A stretch of 12,257 nt of DNA, taken from the NCBI GenBank assembly GCA_015494815.1, contig WGAK01000271.1, positions 1-12,257 of the forward strand, given 5' to 3'. This DNA comes from Anaerolineales bacterium (GTDB lineage Bacteria; Chloroflexota; Anaerolineae; Anaerolineales; DRMV01). Below the pieces are notes generated by a model. The model was given only the letters and a program-made list of their open reading frames with translations. It ran no database searches and was not told where the DNA came from. The position numbers and the translations under genes were made by a program. Within the stretch, counting starts at the first letter, position 1. Each line of letters starts with the position of its first letter. Of this stretch, positions 1 through 6,940 are shown in pieces.

Positions 1-104
1 GTGGGCGGTCACATCTCTGAATGCCGGGGCAGGTCCTTGTGTGGCCGATGTCCGCCAGGGCTCATCGGGACAAAACATCCCACCCAAATCGGGGCACGGG
101 CCCC

Positions 105-134
105 ATGACAACCGGGACTCCCTTTGTCTATCAT
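105..134 (+). promoter_or_regulatory. Putative sigma70-type promoter for the SLH-domain protein
   Basis: A -35-like ATGACA (105-110) and a -10-like TATCAT (129-134) each differ from consensus at one position and are separated by 18 bp. Transcription would start near 141, giving a leader of about 34 nt before the ATG at 175. This fits the strong ribosome binding site at 162-168 and argues against the in-frame TTG at 124, which would lie inside the promoter. The call rests on consensus matching alone. The first 104 bases otherwise show nothing I can support. Confidence 0.42.
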
Positions 135-161
135 GAAGCAGTCAGTCTCCGCCCACGGACA

Positions 162-168
162 AAAGGAG
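162..168 (+). promoter_or_regulatory. Strong ribosome binding site fixing the start at 175
   Basis: AAAGGAG lies 6 nt before the ATG at 175. It selects this start over the in-frame TTG at 124. The chosen start puts a classical signal peptide at the very N-terminus, whereas the longer form would carry 17 extra polar residues before it. Confidence 0.85.
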
Positions 169-174
169 TTTCGG

Positions 175-1869
175 ATGTCCAGAAAACACGCCTTCTTCCA
201 CTGGCTGAGCATCCTTCTGCTGAGCACCGTCCTGCTTTTGGGCCCCGTCGGGCAGGCGCGGGCCGACTTCAGCATCCTCACGCGCGCCTCTGTGGCCTCC
301 AATGGCACGGAGGCGAACGACATAAGTGATGATGCGAGTGTTTCGGCCGACGGGCGCTTTGTGGCCTTCCGGTCCTACGCCACCAACCTGGTACCCGGTG
401 ACACCAACGGATACTCGGACACTTTCGTGCACGACCGCCAGACGGGCGAGACCACCCGGGTCTCCATCGCGTCCGATGGTACCGAGGCGGACGGCCACAG
501 TTATGCCCCAACCATTTCGGGTAACGGGCGCTTCGTGGCTTTCTATTCCTACGCCACCAACCTGGTATCTGGTGACACCAATGGCGTTCTAGACATTTTC
601 GTGCACGACCGCCAGACGGGCGAGACCACCCGGGTCTCTGTTGCCTCCGACGGCACGGAAGGAAACGATACCAGTGATGACCCTACCATCTCGGCAGATG
701 GACGTTTTGTGGCCTTTCGATCTGATGCCTCGAATCTGGTGCCCGGCGACACCAACGGGTTCACAGACATCTTCGTGCACGACCGCCAGACCGGCGAGAC
801 CACCCGGGTCTCCATCGCGTCCGATGGCACCGAAGCAAATGGTAGCGGCTCTGCCCCAAACATCTCTGCCAACGGGCGCTTCGTGGCTTTCTACTCCTAC
901 GCCACCAATCTGGTACCCGGTGACACCAACAGCGAAACGGACATCTTCGTCCACGACCGTCAGACCGGCGAAACCACCCGGGTCTCTGTTGCCTCCGACG
1001 GAACCGAAGCGAACAATCGAAGTGATGACCCCAGCCTCTCGGCCGACGGGCGCTTCGTGGTTTTTCGGTCCCACGCCACCAACCTGGTGCCCGGTGACAC
1101 CAACGAATACTCAGACATTTTCGTCCACGACCGCCAGACCGGCGAAACAAAGCGCATTTCCATGAATGCGCAAGGGGCGGAAGGGAACGAGGAGAGTGAC
1201 AGCCCCAGCATCTCGGCCGATGGGCGTGTGGTGGTCTTCCCGTCTGACGCCTCGAATCTGGTGCCCGGTGACACCAATAATCGGGGCGATGTCTTCGTCT
1301 ACGCCCTGATTCCCAACGCGTTTGCCGATGTCCCCGACGACCATTGGGCTATGGCCTACATCAACCGCCTTTACCTTGCAGGCATCACCGAGGGTTGTGC
1401 CTCCAACCCTCTGCAATACTGCCCCCAAGACGAGGTCACCCGCGCCCAAATGGCCGTCTTTCTCCTCAGAGGCATGCATTACCCCGACGCCTACAGCCCC
1501 CCCGATGTGGCCCCGTCCTTCCCTGACACCGCCGGCCACTGGGCCGAGGACTGGATTGAGGCCCTGAAGGCCGCCGGCATCACCACCGGCTACCCTGATG
1601 GCACCTATCGCCCGAACGACCCCGTCACCCGCGCCCAGATGGCCGTCTTTCTCCTCAGAGCCACCCACGGGCCGGCCTATCAGCCTCCCACGGTGGGTCA
1701 TTCCAGTTTCAACGATGTCCCCGACGACCACTGGGCGAAAGATTGGATTGAGCAACTGGCCGTAGAGGGCATTGCTACGGGCTATCCCGACGGTGGCTAC
1801 CATCCCGACCAGACGGTCACCCGAGCCGAGATGGCCGCGCTTCTGGTCAAAGCCTTTGGCTTGCCGTGA
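175..1869 (+). CDS. Secreted TolB/PD40-like repeat protein with three C-terminal SLH domains
   Basis: This 564-residue protein is predicted to be exported and attached to the cell surface. Residues 1-31 form a signal peptide: basic MSRKH, a Leu-rich core, and an ARA cleavage site before DFS. Residues 38 to about 380 are six tandem 58-residue repeats built on SADGRFVAF, NLVPGDTN and DIFVHDRQTGETTR. These resemble TolB/PD40 propeller blades and would give a six-bladed beta-propeller. Three SLH domains follow, at about 383-440, 448-502 and 511-564, each with a D-x-x-x-HWA start and a TRAQ or TRAE motif. SLH trimers typically bind secondary cell-wall polymers. The first SLH domain carries two cysteines 8 residues apart in an insert, which could form a disulfide. 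The gene is monocistronic, with its own promoter and terminator. Ligand and role are unknown; structural S-layer component, adhesin or surface sensor are all possible. Confidence is high for architecture and low for function. Confidence 0.9.
   Translation: MSRKHAFFHWLSILLLSTVLLLGPVGQARADFSILTRASVASNGTEANDISDDASVSADGRFVAFRSYATNLVPGDTNGYSDTFVHDRQTGETTRVSIASDGTEADGHSYAPTISGNGRFVAFYSYATNLVSGDTNGVLDIFVHDRQTGETTRVSVASDGTEGNDTSDDPTISADGRFVAFRSDASNLVPGDTNGFTDIFVHDRQTGETTRVSIASDGTEANGSGSAPNISANGRFVAFYSYATNLVPGDTNSETDIFVHDRQTGETTRVSVASDGTEANNRSDDPSLSADGRFVVFRSHATNLVPGDTNEYSDIFVHDRQTGETKRISMNAQGAEGNEESDSPSISADGRVVVFPSDASNLVPGDTNNRGDVFVYALIPNAFADVPDDHWAMAYINRLYLAGITEGCASNPLQYCPQDEVTRAQMAVFLLRGMHYPDAYSPPDVAPSFPDTAGHWAEDWIEALKAAGITTGYPDGTYRPNDPVTRAQMAVFLLRATHGPAYQPPTVGHSSFNDVPDDHWAKDWIEQLAVEGIATGYPDGGYHPDQTVTRAEMAALLVKAFGLP
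286..1310 (+). repeat. Six tandem 174-bp coding repeats
   Basis: The repeat units begin at 286, 460, 634, 808, 982 and 1156. The conserved segment encoding HDRQTGET recurs at exactly 174-nt intervals (427, 601, 775, 949, 1123), so there is no internal indel. Units 1, 3 and 5 resemble each other (SDD..SADGRFV.FRS), as do units 2 and 4 (AP.IS.NGRFVAFYSYA), which suggests a 348-bp two-blade duplication unit. Unit 6 is diverged and loses the final HDRQTGETTR segment where it runs into the SLH region. Confidence 0.9.
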
Positions 1870-1896
1870 ACCCTTCCGGCCGACTCGAGGGCGTAA

Positions 1897-1930
1897 AAAC
1901 CGGGCCGCGCGTGGTCGCGCGGCCCGGTTT
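1897..1930. terminator. Bidirectional intrinsic terminator between convergent genes
   Basis: A perfect 15-bp inverted repeat (AAACCGGGCCGCGCG and its complement) closes a TGGT tetraloop. Read on the minus strand, the stem is followed by a run of five Ts (1895-1899, partly within the stem). On the plus strand it is followed by TTTGTGTTT. It lies 27 nt after the stop of the SLH gene and 39 nt beyond the stop of the converging peptidase gene, so it can end both transcripts. Confidence 0.85.
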
Positions 1931-1969
1931 GTGTTTATGCCCGCGTGAGGGGGGAGCCACGCGCGGCGC

Positions 1970-3745
1970 TCAGGCCGCGTCCGCGTCCAGCGCCTCCAGG
2001 GCCTGCACCCACTGGGCCAGCAAGTCGTAGCCCCGCTGCCAAAAGGCCGGGTCGCGCGGGTCAACCCCGGCTTCGGCCAAAATCGCCTCGGGCGCGCGAT
2101 TGCCACCGGCTTCCAGCAAGCGGAAGTATACGGGTTTGAAGGCCGGGCCCTCTTCTTGATAACGCTGGTACAGCGCCAGCACCAGCAACTGCCCGAACGC
2201 GTACGCATACACATAGAAGGGCACCCGGTAGAAGTGCGGAATCATCAGCCATTCCCACGCGAACTCGTCGCTCACCTCCACCGCGTCGCCGAATTGCTCG
2301 CGCAGCAGGTCGGCATACCCGGCCGCGATGTCCTCGGCCCGCGCGCCCTGGGGGAAGCGTTCGTGGGCCATGATTTCGAACAACGCGAAGTAGACCTGGC
2401 GCATGATGGTGGCGTAGTTGTCGTCCAGGCGTTTGAACAGGATGTCTTGCCGCACCGCAGGGTCGTCTTCGCGCGCCAGCAGGTCGTCCAGCAGCAGCAT
2501 CTCCGCGAAAGTGGACGCGGTCTCGGCCAGGGGCAGGGGCGCGTGGAAGGTGAACACGCTGTGATGCCCCGCGAGCAACCCGTGGATGGCGTGGCCCAGT
2601 TCGTGGGCCATGGTGGCCACATCCTCCAGCCGGCCCTGGTAGTTGAGCAGCACCCAGGGCGTCGCGCCGGGGTAAGGCGTGGCACAGAACGCGCCGCTGC
2701 TCTTGCCCGGCTGCACCTGGCTGTGCACATGCTGCCGCTCCAGCACCTGGCGGGCCAGGTCTGCGAAGCGGGGGTCGAACTTGGCAAACGCTTCCAACAC
2801 CATATGCGCAGCCGTGTCGAAGTCGTAGTGGCGCTCCGACTGGCTTACGGGCGCGTAGATGTCGTAGCGCCGCAACTTGGCCATGCCCAGACGGCGGGCC
2901 TTGAGCCGGAAGAAGCGCTGGAAGACCGACGCATTGCGGCGGCTGACCTCCAGCAACGCGTCCACGGCCTCGTCGGGCAGGTGATTGTCCAGGTTGCGGG
3001 CCGAGATGGGCCGCGCGTAGCCTCGGGTGAGCACCTTTTCGTTGTACCAGTCCTGGGTCACGGCCTGGTAGATGGGCGCGATGAGGGCCTGGTCGCGGCG
3101 ATACACCTCGTACAACACCCGATAGGCGCGCTCGCGCAGGTCGGCCCGGGGACTGCGGGCGTAGGTCATCAACTCGCCCCGGGTGAGTTCCTTGACCTCG
3201 CCGTCCACCTCCAGGCGGAAAGTGTAGCGGTTGGTAAGGGTGCTGTAGGTGCTCAGCAAGGCCCGAATGCCCGAGACATCCTTCAGGTTGATGATTTTCT
3301 CTTCGGCCTCGCTCAGGGTGTAGGGCCGATACAACCGCTGCTTCTCCAGGAAGTAGCGGTACCGGTCGCCCACCGCGTCCAGCAAGCGCCGGGCCGCGTC
3401 GTCGTCCAGGTTGCGCCACCACAGGGTGAGGAACAGGGTGCGGTTGCCCAGTTGCGCCATGATTTGGCGCATCTTGCCCAGCATGGCCTGGGCCTGCGGG
3501 TCCTGGGTGTTTTCGGAGAAGCGCAAATGGGCGTACGCGCCGATGCGCGCGGCCAGCGTGTGCACTTCTTCCAGTTCTTGCAGCCAGGCCACGAAAGTTT
3601 CGGCCGGCAGGTCGGGGCGCAACGCGTCGCGATGCGCCTCAAAGGCCGCGACCTTGGCGTCCAGTTCCTGCAGGGCGGCCTCCCAGGCCTCGGCCGAAGG
3701 GAACAGGTCCTCTAAGGACCAGGCGCCGGTGGTGTAAGGGGTCAT
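1970..3745 (-). CDS. pepF: Oligoendopeptidase F, M3 family zinc metallopeptidase
   Basis: This 591-residue cytoplasmic peptidase is predicted to cleave short peptides, as M3B oligoendopeptidases do. The zinc site is visible: HELGH at residues 381-385 supplies two His ligands and the catalytic Glu, and the ETASTFAE segment at 408-415 supplies the likely third ligand, E408. Flanking family features include PYPGATPWVLLNY just before the active site and HFYRVPFYVYAYAFGQ near residues 504-519, a segment conserved in PepF proteins. Length is normal for the family, there is no signal peptide or membrane segment, and the C-terminus is complete. The ATG at 3745 has GGGAGG 9 nt upstream. It begins 84 bp after the response regulator stop with no clear terminator between them, so it may be read through from the signalling operon or have its own promoter. 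Function is well supported; the role in context is not. Confidence 0.95.
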   Translation of the reverse strand: MTPYTTGAWSLEDLFPSAEAWEAALQELDAKVAAFEAHRDALRPDLPAETFVAWLQELEEVHTLAARIGAYAHLRFSENTQDPQAQAMLGKMRQIMAQLGNRTLFLTLWWRNLDDDAARRLLDAVGDRYRYFLEKQRLYRPYTLSEAEEKIINLKDVSGIRALLSTYSTLTNRYTFRLEVDGEVKELTRGELMTYARSPRADLRERAYRVLYEVYRRDQALIAPIYQAVTQDWYNEKVLTRGYARPISARNLDNHLPDEAVDALLEVSRRNASVFQRFFRLKARRLGMAKLRRYDIYAPVSQSERHYDFDTAAHMVLEAFAKFDPRFADLARQVLERQHVHSQVQPGKSSGAFCATPYPGATPWVLLNYQGRLEDVATMAHELGHAIHGLLAGHHSVFTFHAPLPLAETASTFAEMLLLDDLLAREDDPAVRQDILFKRLDDNYATIMRQVYFALFEIMAHERFPQGARAEDIAAGYADLLREQFGDAVEVSDEFAWEWLMIPHFYRVPFYVYAYAFGQLLVLALYQRYQEEGPAFKPVYFRLLEAGGNRAPEAILAEAGVDPRDPAFWQRGYDLLAQWVQALEALDADAA

Positions 3746-3829
3746 GGAACGCTACCTCCCGTGGTTGCATGGGATGGAATGAGGATGAGTCTCGCCGCGG
3801 CCCGCGGCATCGGCGGGATGCGGTGGGTG

Positions 3830-4597
3830 TCACCGCGACGCGGCGTCGGAGGTGGTCGAACCCTCGGCGTTGGCTTCGTCGCGCGCCTGACGGAAGTCTA
3901 CGAAACGATAGCCCACGCCGTGCTCGGTGAGGATGTACTTGGGATGCGAGGGGTCCTCTTCAATCTTCTGCCGCAGATAGTTGATGTACAGCCGCACATA
4001 GTGGTGCTCGTCGCGATATTCGTAGCCCCACACTTTGCGCAGCAGTTGCTCGTAAGTCAACACCCAGCCCGCGTTCTTGACCAGATGATACAGCAGGCGA
4101 TACTCCGTGGGCCGCAATTTGATGGGCTTGCCATCCACCCACACCTGACGGCGGGCGAAGTCAATCTTCAGGCGCTGGTCAACTTCCACCACATCCCCCA
4201 TGTGGCCCCGCACGGCCTCATAGCGACGCAGCACGGCCCGAATGCGGCTGACCAGTTCGCGCGGGCTGAAGGGCTTGGTAATGTAGTCGTCCGCGCCCAA
4301 TTCCAGGCCCCGCACGATGTCTTCCTCTTCGCCCTTGGCGGTGACCATGATGACGGGCACATCGCTGACCTCACGGATGAGGCGCAAGACCTCGAAGCCA
4401 TCCATGTCGGGCAGCATGACATCCAGCAGCACCAGGTCGGGCAGGTCTTCGCGCACCCGCTTGAGCGCCTCGGTGCCGTCGTACGCGGCCAACACCTCGA
4501 AGCCGTCGTGCTCCAAATTCAGGCGAATGAAGTGCACGATGCGCTTTTCGTCGTCCACCACCAAAATCTTGTAGCGTTTCTTGCGCGATTCCGGCAT
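3830..4597 (-). CDS. OmpR/PhoB-family winged-helix response regulator (orphan)
   Basis: A 255-residue two-component response regulator. The receiver domain (about residues 9-125) has the acidic pair D15/D16, phosphoacceptor D59 in LLDVMLPDMDG, T86 and K108 in the KPF motif, so all phosphorylation residues are present. A trans_reg_C winged helix follows (about 140-235) with LRPTEYRLLYHL and the recognition-helix region ending in the GVGYRF hairpin. It should bind DNA as a dimer and control transcription. The last 20 residues are a polar tail. No histidine kinase lies in the window, which is odd because these are usually paired. The gene starts 16 nt after the 80-residue gene, with AGGAGC 7 nt before its ATG, so it is the last member of the kinase/phosphatase/FHA operon. 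It may be phosphorylated by a kinase encoded elsewhere or be influenced by the operon's Ser/Thr kinase. Confidence 0.93.
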   Translation of the reverse strand: MPESRKKRYKILVVDDEKRIVHFIRLNLEHDGFEVLAAYDGTEALKRVREDLPDLVLLDVMLPDMDGFEVLRLIREVSDVPVIMVTAKGEEEDIVRGLELGADDYITKPFSPRELVSRIRAVLRRYEAVRGHMGDVVEVDQRLKIDFARRQVWVDGKPIKLRPTEYRLLYHLVKNAGWVLTYEQLLRKVWGYEYRDEHHYVRLYINYLRQKIEEDPSHPKYILTEHGVGYRFVDFRQARDEANAEGSTTSDAASR

Positions 4598-4613
4598 AGG
4601 ATGTGCTCCTGGC

Positions 4614-4856
4614 TCAGTCCCGGATGAAGCCCAGCAGTTCCTCTTCTTCGCTGGGGAGCACCTCGATGATGGTGACGCGCGCCAGGGGGATGATGACCTT
4701 GGTCACATCGGCCTCGAGGTAGTGGACATCTTTGCCCGATTTGCGGCGGGGGTTCTCGACGATGAGGATGGTGTCTTGGGGGCCGGGCAGTTTTTCGATT
4801 TCGCCCATGATGGACTCTTCGTTGGGGATGTGAATCAACACCGTGATGGCGCTCAT
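4614..4856 (-). CDS. Small 80-residue protein of unknown function in the signalling operon
   Basis: I do not recognise a family. The protein is 80 residues, acidic at its C-terminus, with no signal peptide, membrane segment or cysteine. It appears strand-rich, with hydrophobic segments TVLIHI, DTILIVENP, KVIIPLARVTIIEVLP and a final helix-like EEEELLGFIRD; a small beta-barrel would fit. A basic patch, NPRRKSGKD, sits at about residues 35-43. That it is real is well supported: its ATG overlaps the TGA of the FHA gene as ATGA, GGAGG lies 10 nt upstream, and it is followed after 16 nt by the response regulator. Translational coupling to the FHA gene suggests matched amounts and perhaps physical interaction, which is inference. 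Confidence 0.8.
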   Translation of the reverse strand: MSAITVLIHIPNEESIMGEIEKLPGPQDTILIVENPRRKSGKDVHYLEADVTKVIIPLARVTIIEVLPSEEEELLGFIRD

Positions 4857-5347
4857 GACGCGTCATCCTCCGTAGCGTCGCGGGAACCGGGGGTGGGCAG
4901 CACAATCTGCACTTCCAGGTCGGCCCAGCGCACCCAATCGCCGTCGTGGAGCCGCTTGGGTTCGTGGGGGGTTAAACGCCGGCCGTTGACCCAGGTACCG
5001 TTGGTGGAATCAAGGTCCACGATGTACAGGCCCCCGTGCCGCCACTCCAGGCGGGCATGGCGTCGCGAGACATGCCGCGCGCCCCAGGCCTGGGCGTCCA
5101 GGTCGGGCTGCGTGTCCGACGACGGGCGCCCGACGAGCCAGGGGCCCGTCCCGGTGAGGCTGACCTCGACGCCGTTGGGCAGTCGCAGGCGCACGCGCTC
5201 GGTGGTGGAACCCGCGCCCGCGGTCTGGCCGGTGGCGGGCTCATCGGCCGCGCGGCTGACCTCTTTCCACACAGGATACCCGCAGCGTCGGCAGAAAAGC
5301 GCGCCGGCCATTTCGCGATGTTTGCACGCAGGGCACACAATGGGCAT
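4853..5347 (-). CDS. Zinc-ribbon and FHA-domain phosphothreonine-binding protein
   Basis: A 164-residue cytoplasmic adaptor. At the N-terminus a zinc ribbon has C5-x2-C8 and C19-x2-C22. After a flexible Ala/Gly/Thr linker (about 31-50), an FHA domain spans about 52-150. It has the residues that normally contact phosphothreonine and hold the loops: G73-R74, S94 and H97 in SRRHA, and STNGT at 114-118 with N121. FHA domains read phosphothreonine peptides, so the natural partners are targets of the kinase encoded three genes upstream in the operon. The start is the ATG at 5347: it has AGGGGAG 6 nt upstream and leads straight into the zinc ribbon. The open frame runs back to 5779 but would overlap the VWA gene. 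The ribosome binding site touches the VWA stop codon (gap 11 nt), indicating coupled translation. Domain calls are firm; partners are inferred. Confidence 0.93.
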   Translation of the reverse strand: MPIVCPACKHREMAGALFCRRCGYPVWKEVSRAADEPATGQTAGAGSTTERVRLRLPNGVEVSLTGTGPWLVGRPSSDTQPDLDAQAWGARHVSRRHARLEWRHGGLYIVDLDSTNGTWVNGRRLTPHEPKRLHDGDWVRWADLEVQIVLPTPGSRDATEDDAS

Positions 5348-5358
5348 GATGCTCTCCC

Positions 5359-6915
5359 CTATGCTCCACTGCCGCGCGGGCGATATTTCTTGCGCGCTTC
5401 GTACACATTGGCAGGCAACATCAGCATCCGCGTGCCGAATTCCAGCGCCTTTTCCACCTCCGGGTCCAGGCGTTGCTCCTGGGCCAGGGTGGTGGCGTGT
5501 TGTTGAATATGCCGGGCCATGCGATTCAGACCCCGCCGGGCCAGGCTTTGCGCCAGGTGCGAGAACATTTCCTGGGCTTCTTCGATGCGGCCGTCGCGCC
5601 AGGCCGTGCGCCCGGCCATTTGCAGGCGATACCAGGTCAGCCGTTCCACCGCGTGCCGCACCACCGTAGGGGGCGGTTGCAAGGGGGCTTCTTCCACATG
5701 CACTTCCAACCGGAAGGGGTCGGTATGAACCGCGCCCCGGAAAGGCAGGAATTCCAGCCGCCCCTCCAGCACCTTCCACCGGGCGCCGGGCATGGCCCGA
5801 TACAGGGGCGGCAGTTCCAGTTCGGCCAGCACCAGCCAGCGCTCCTGGGGCCCGACCGTGCCCATAGGGATGGGGGTCTCCAGGCCCAGATGCGCGACCT
5901 CAGGGCTCATGCGATACAGCGCGTGCAGCCGCACGCCGGGGGTCAGGTCGAGGTGCAGGTAGAGTTGACGCACCCGGGCGTGATGATAGCGGCGCAGGTG
6001 GTCGCGCACCACGGCGCGCGCCCCTTCCAGGTTCTCCAAGAAGTGGGTGGTGCCGCCGGTGATGCCCGTCAACCGGTCCAGGAAGGCCTCGTTCCAGGCC
6101 TTGCCCATGCCGAAGGCGTCGCAAATCACTCCCTGCCGGGCCCACTGGCGGGCCAGGCGCAGGGCCGCGCCTTCGTCGCCATAAGTGCGGCCGTCGGTGA
6201 AAATCCAGACCAGGGTGTGCCCCTGTCCGCGGCGGCGGGTCTTGCCCAGGGAGGCGTCCACCGTGCGCAGCGCGTGCGCGATTTCGGTGGCACCGCGCGG
6301 CTTGAGTTGCTCCAGCGCGTGCATGAAGATGGCCCGCTTGTGCACCGGCGTGGGCCGCAAGAGCAATTCCGCCCGGTCGTCGAAGGCCACCAGCCCCAGG
6401 CGGTCGGTGGGGCGCAACTGGGCCACGACATCACGCACCACGCTTTTGAGCAGGCTGATTTTGCCGTCCCGCAGCATGGAGGACGAACGGTCCAGCAGCA
6501 GCCACAGTTCCAGGGGCCGGGGCTGCCGGGGCGGGCTCCACGGCGGGCGAATCATCAGGAAGGCGTACCACAATTGGGGTTCGTCTAAGGGATTCACCAG
6601 CGCGTAACTCACCCGCACGCGCAGCAAGGGCGCGCGGCCGGCCACGGGCGCGGTGCCGCCCATCTCTTGGGTTTCGCTGCTTTGGTCCAGGGTTTGGTCG
6701 TAGGCCTGCCGCTTCTCGGGGTTGGACAGCACCTCGTAGGCCTGCCGGATGAGCAAGAAGTGTTCGCGCGCTTCGGGCGAGGGGTTGATGTCGGGATGCC
6801 AGCGGCGTACGGCCTCGCGGTAGGCGGCGCGAATCTCCTCGGGTGAGGCGGTGCGCGCCACTCCCAAGATATCGTAGTAATTGACCGAGTCGAACGCGAA
6901 CCCTTGTGATGCCAC
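5359..6915 (-). CDS. J-domain and VWA-domain fusion protein
   Basis: A 518-residue cytoplasmic protein. Residues 12-73 are a J-domain (YYDILGV start, HPD at 40-42, helix IV ending NPEKRQAYD), the module that stimulates Hsp70 ATPase. There is no Gly/Phe region, DnaJ zinc finger or DnaJ substrate domain. A VWA domain follows (about 134-300) with a complete metal site: D142-x-S144-x-S146, T210 and D241 in FTDG. The rest is a beta-rich region (about 315-410) and a helical, TPR-like C-terminal segment (about 423-480), a layout seen in other bacterial stand-alone VWA proteins. The GTG at 6915 is chosen because AAGGAG lies 8 nt upstream and the start is 25 nt after the PP2C stop; the open frame extends upstream to 7179 only as out-of-frame overlap with PP2C. 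In the operon it is a candidate scaffold or chaperone adaptor under phospho-control. Confidence 0.92.
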   Translation of the reverse strand: MASQGFAFDSVNYYDILGVARTASPEEIRAAYREAVRRWHPDINPSPEAREHFLLIRQAYEVLSNPEKRQAYDQTLDQSSETQEMGGTAPVAGRAPLLRVRVSYALVNPLDEPQLWYAFLMIRPPWSPPRQPRPLELWLLLDRSSSMLRDGKISLLKSVVRDVVAQLRPTDRLGLVAFDDRAELLLRPTPVHKRAIFMHALEQLKPRGATEIAHALRTVDASLGKTRRRGQGHTLVWIFTDGRTYGDEGAALRLARQWARQGVICDAFGMGKAWNEAFLDRLTGITGGTTHFLENLEGARAVVRDHLRRYHHARVRQLYLHLDLTPGVRLHALYRMSPEVAHLGLETPIPMGTVGPQERWLVLAELELPPLYRAMPGARWKVLEGRLEFLPFRGAVHTDPFRLEVHVEEAPLQPPPTVVRHAVERLTWYRLQMAGRTAWRDGRIEEAQEMFSHLAQSLARRGLNRMARHIQQHATTLAQEQRLDPEVEKALEFGTRMLMLPANVYEARKKYRPRGSGA

Positions 6916-6923
6916 GCCCTTCG

Positions 6924-6929
6924 CTCCTT
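6924..6929 (-). promoter_or_regulatory. Ribosome binding site selecting the GTG start at 6915
   Basis: AAGGAG on the minus strand is 8 nt before the GTG at 6915 and lies in the 25-nt gap after the PP2C stop. It decides the start of the J-VWA gene: no in-frame ATG lies between this GTG and the J-domain. Confidence 0.75.
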
Positions 6930-6940
6930 GGGGCCCCGGC

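Noticed and set aside
124..174. TTG start for the SLH protein
   Set aside because: It would place polar residues before the signal peptide and lies within the probable promoter; the ATG at 175 has a strong ribosome binding site.
286..1310. Regular repeats considered as a CRISPR-like or non-coding array
   Set aside because: The 174-bp units are in frame throughout one open reading frame and encode propeller blades; repeat length and lack of unique spacers exclude CRISPR.
2156..3715. Long plus-strand open frame (519 codons) opposite the peptidase gene
   Set aside because: It is the antisense shadow of a well-supported oligoendopeptidase F. Its translation is rich in Gln, His, Val and Gly with no domain, as expected from the reverse complement of GC-rich codons.
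3795..3807. CCGCGGCCCGCGG palindrome between the response regulator and peptidase genes, considered as a terminator
   Set aside because: The loop would be a single base and no T-run follows on the minus strand, so it is not a convincing terminator; it is likely GC-rich coincidence.
3761..4627. Plus-strand open frame opposite the response regulator
   Set aside because: Antisense to a complete receiver/winged-helix gene; no recognisable domain.
5473..6588. Plus-strand open frame (371 codons) opposite the J-VWA gene
   Set aside because: Antisense shadow of a gene with intact J and VWA motifs; low-complexity Gln/Gly/Arg composition and no ribosome binding site that stands out.
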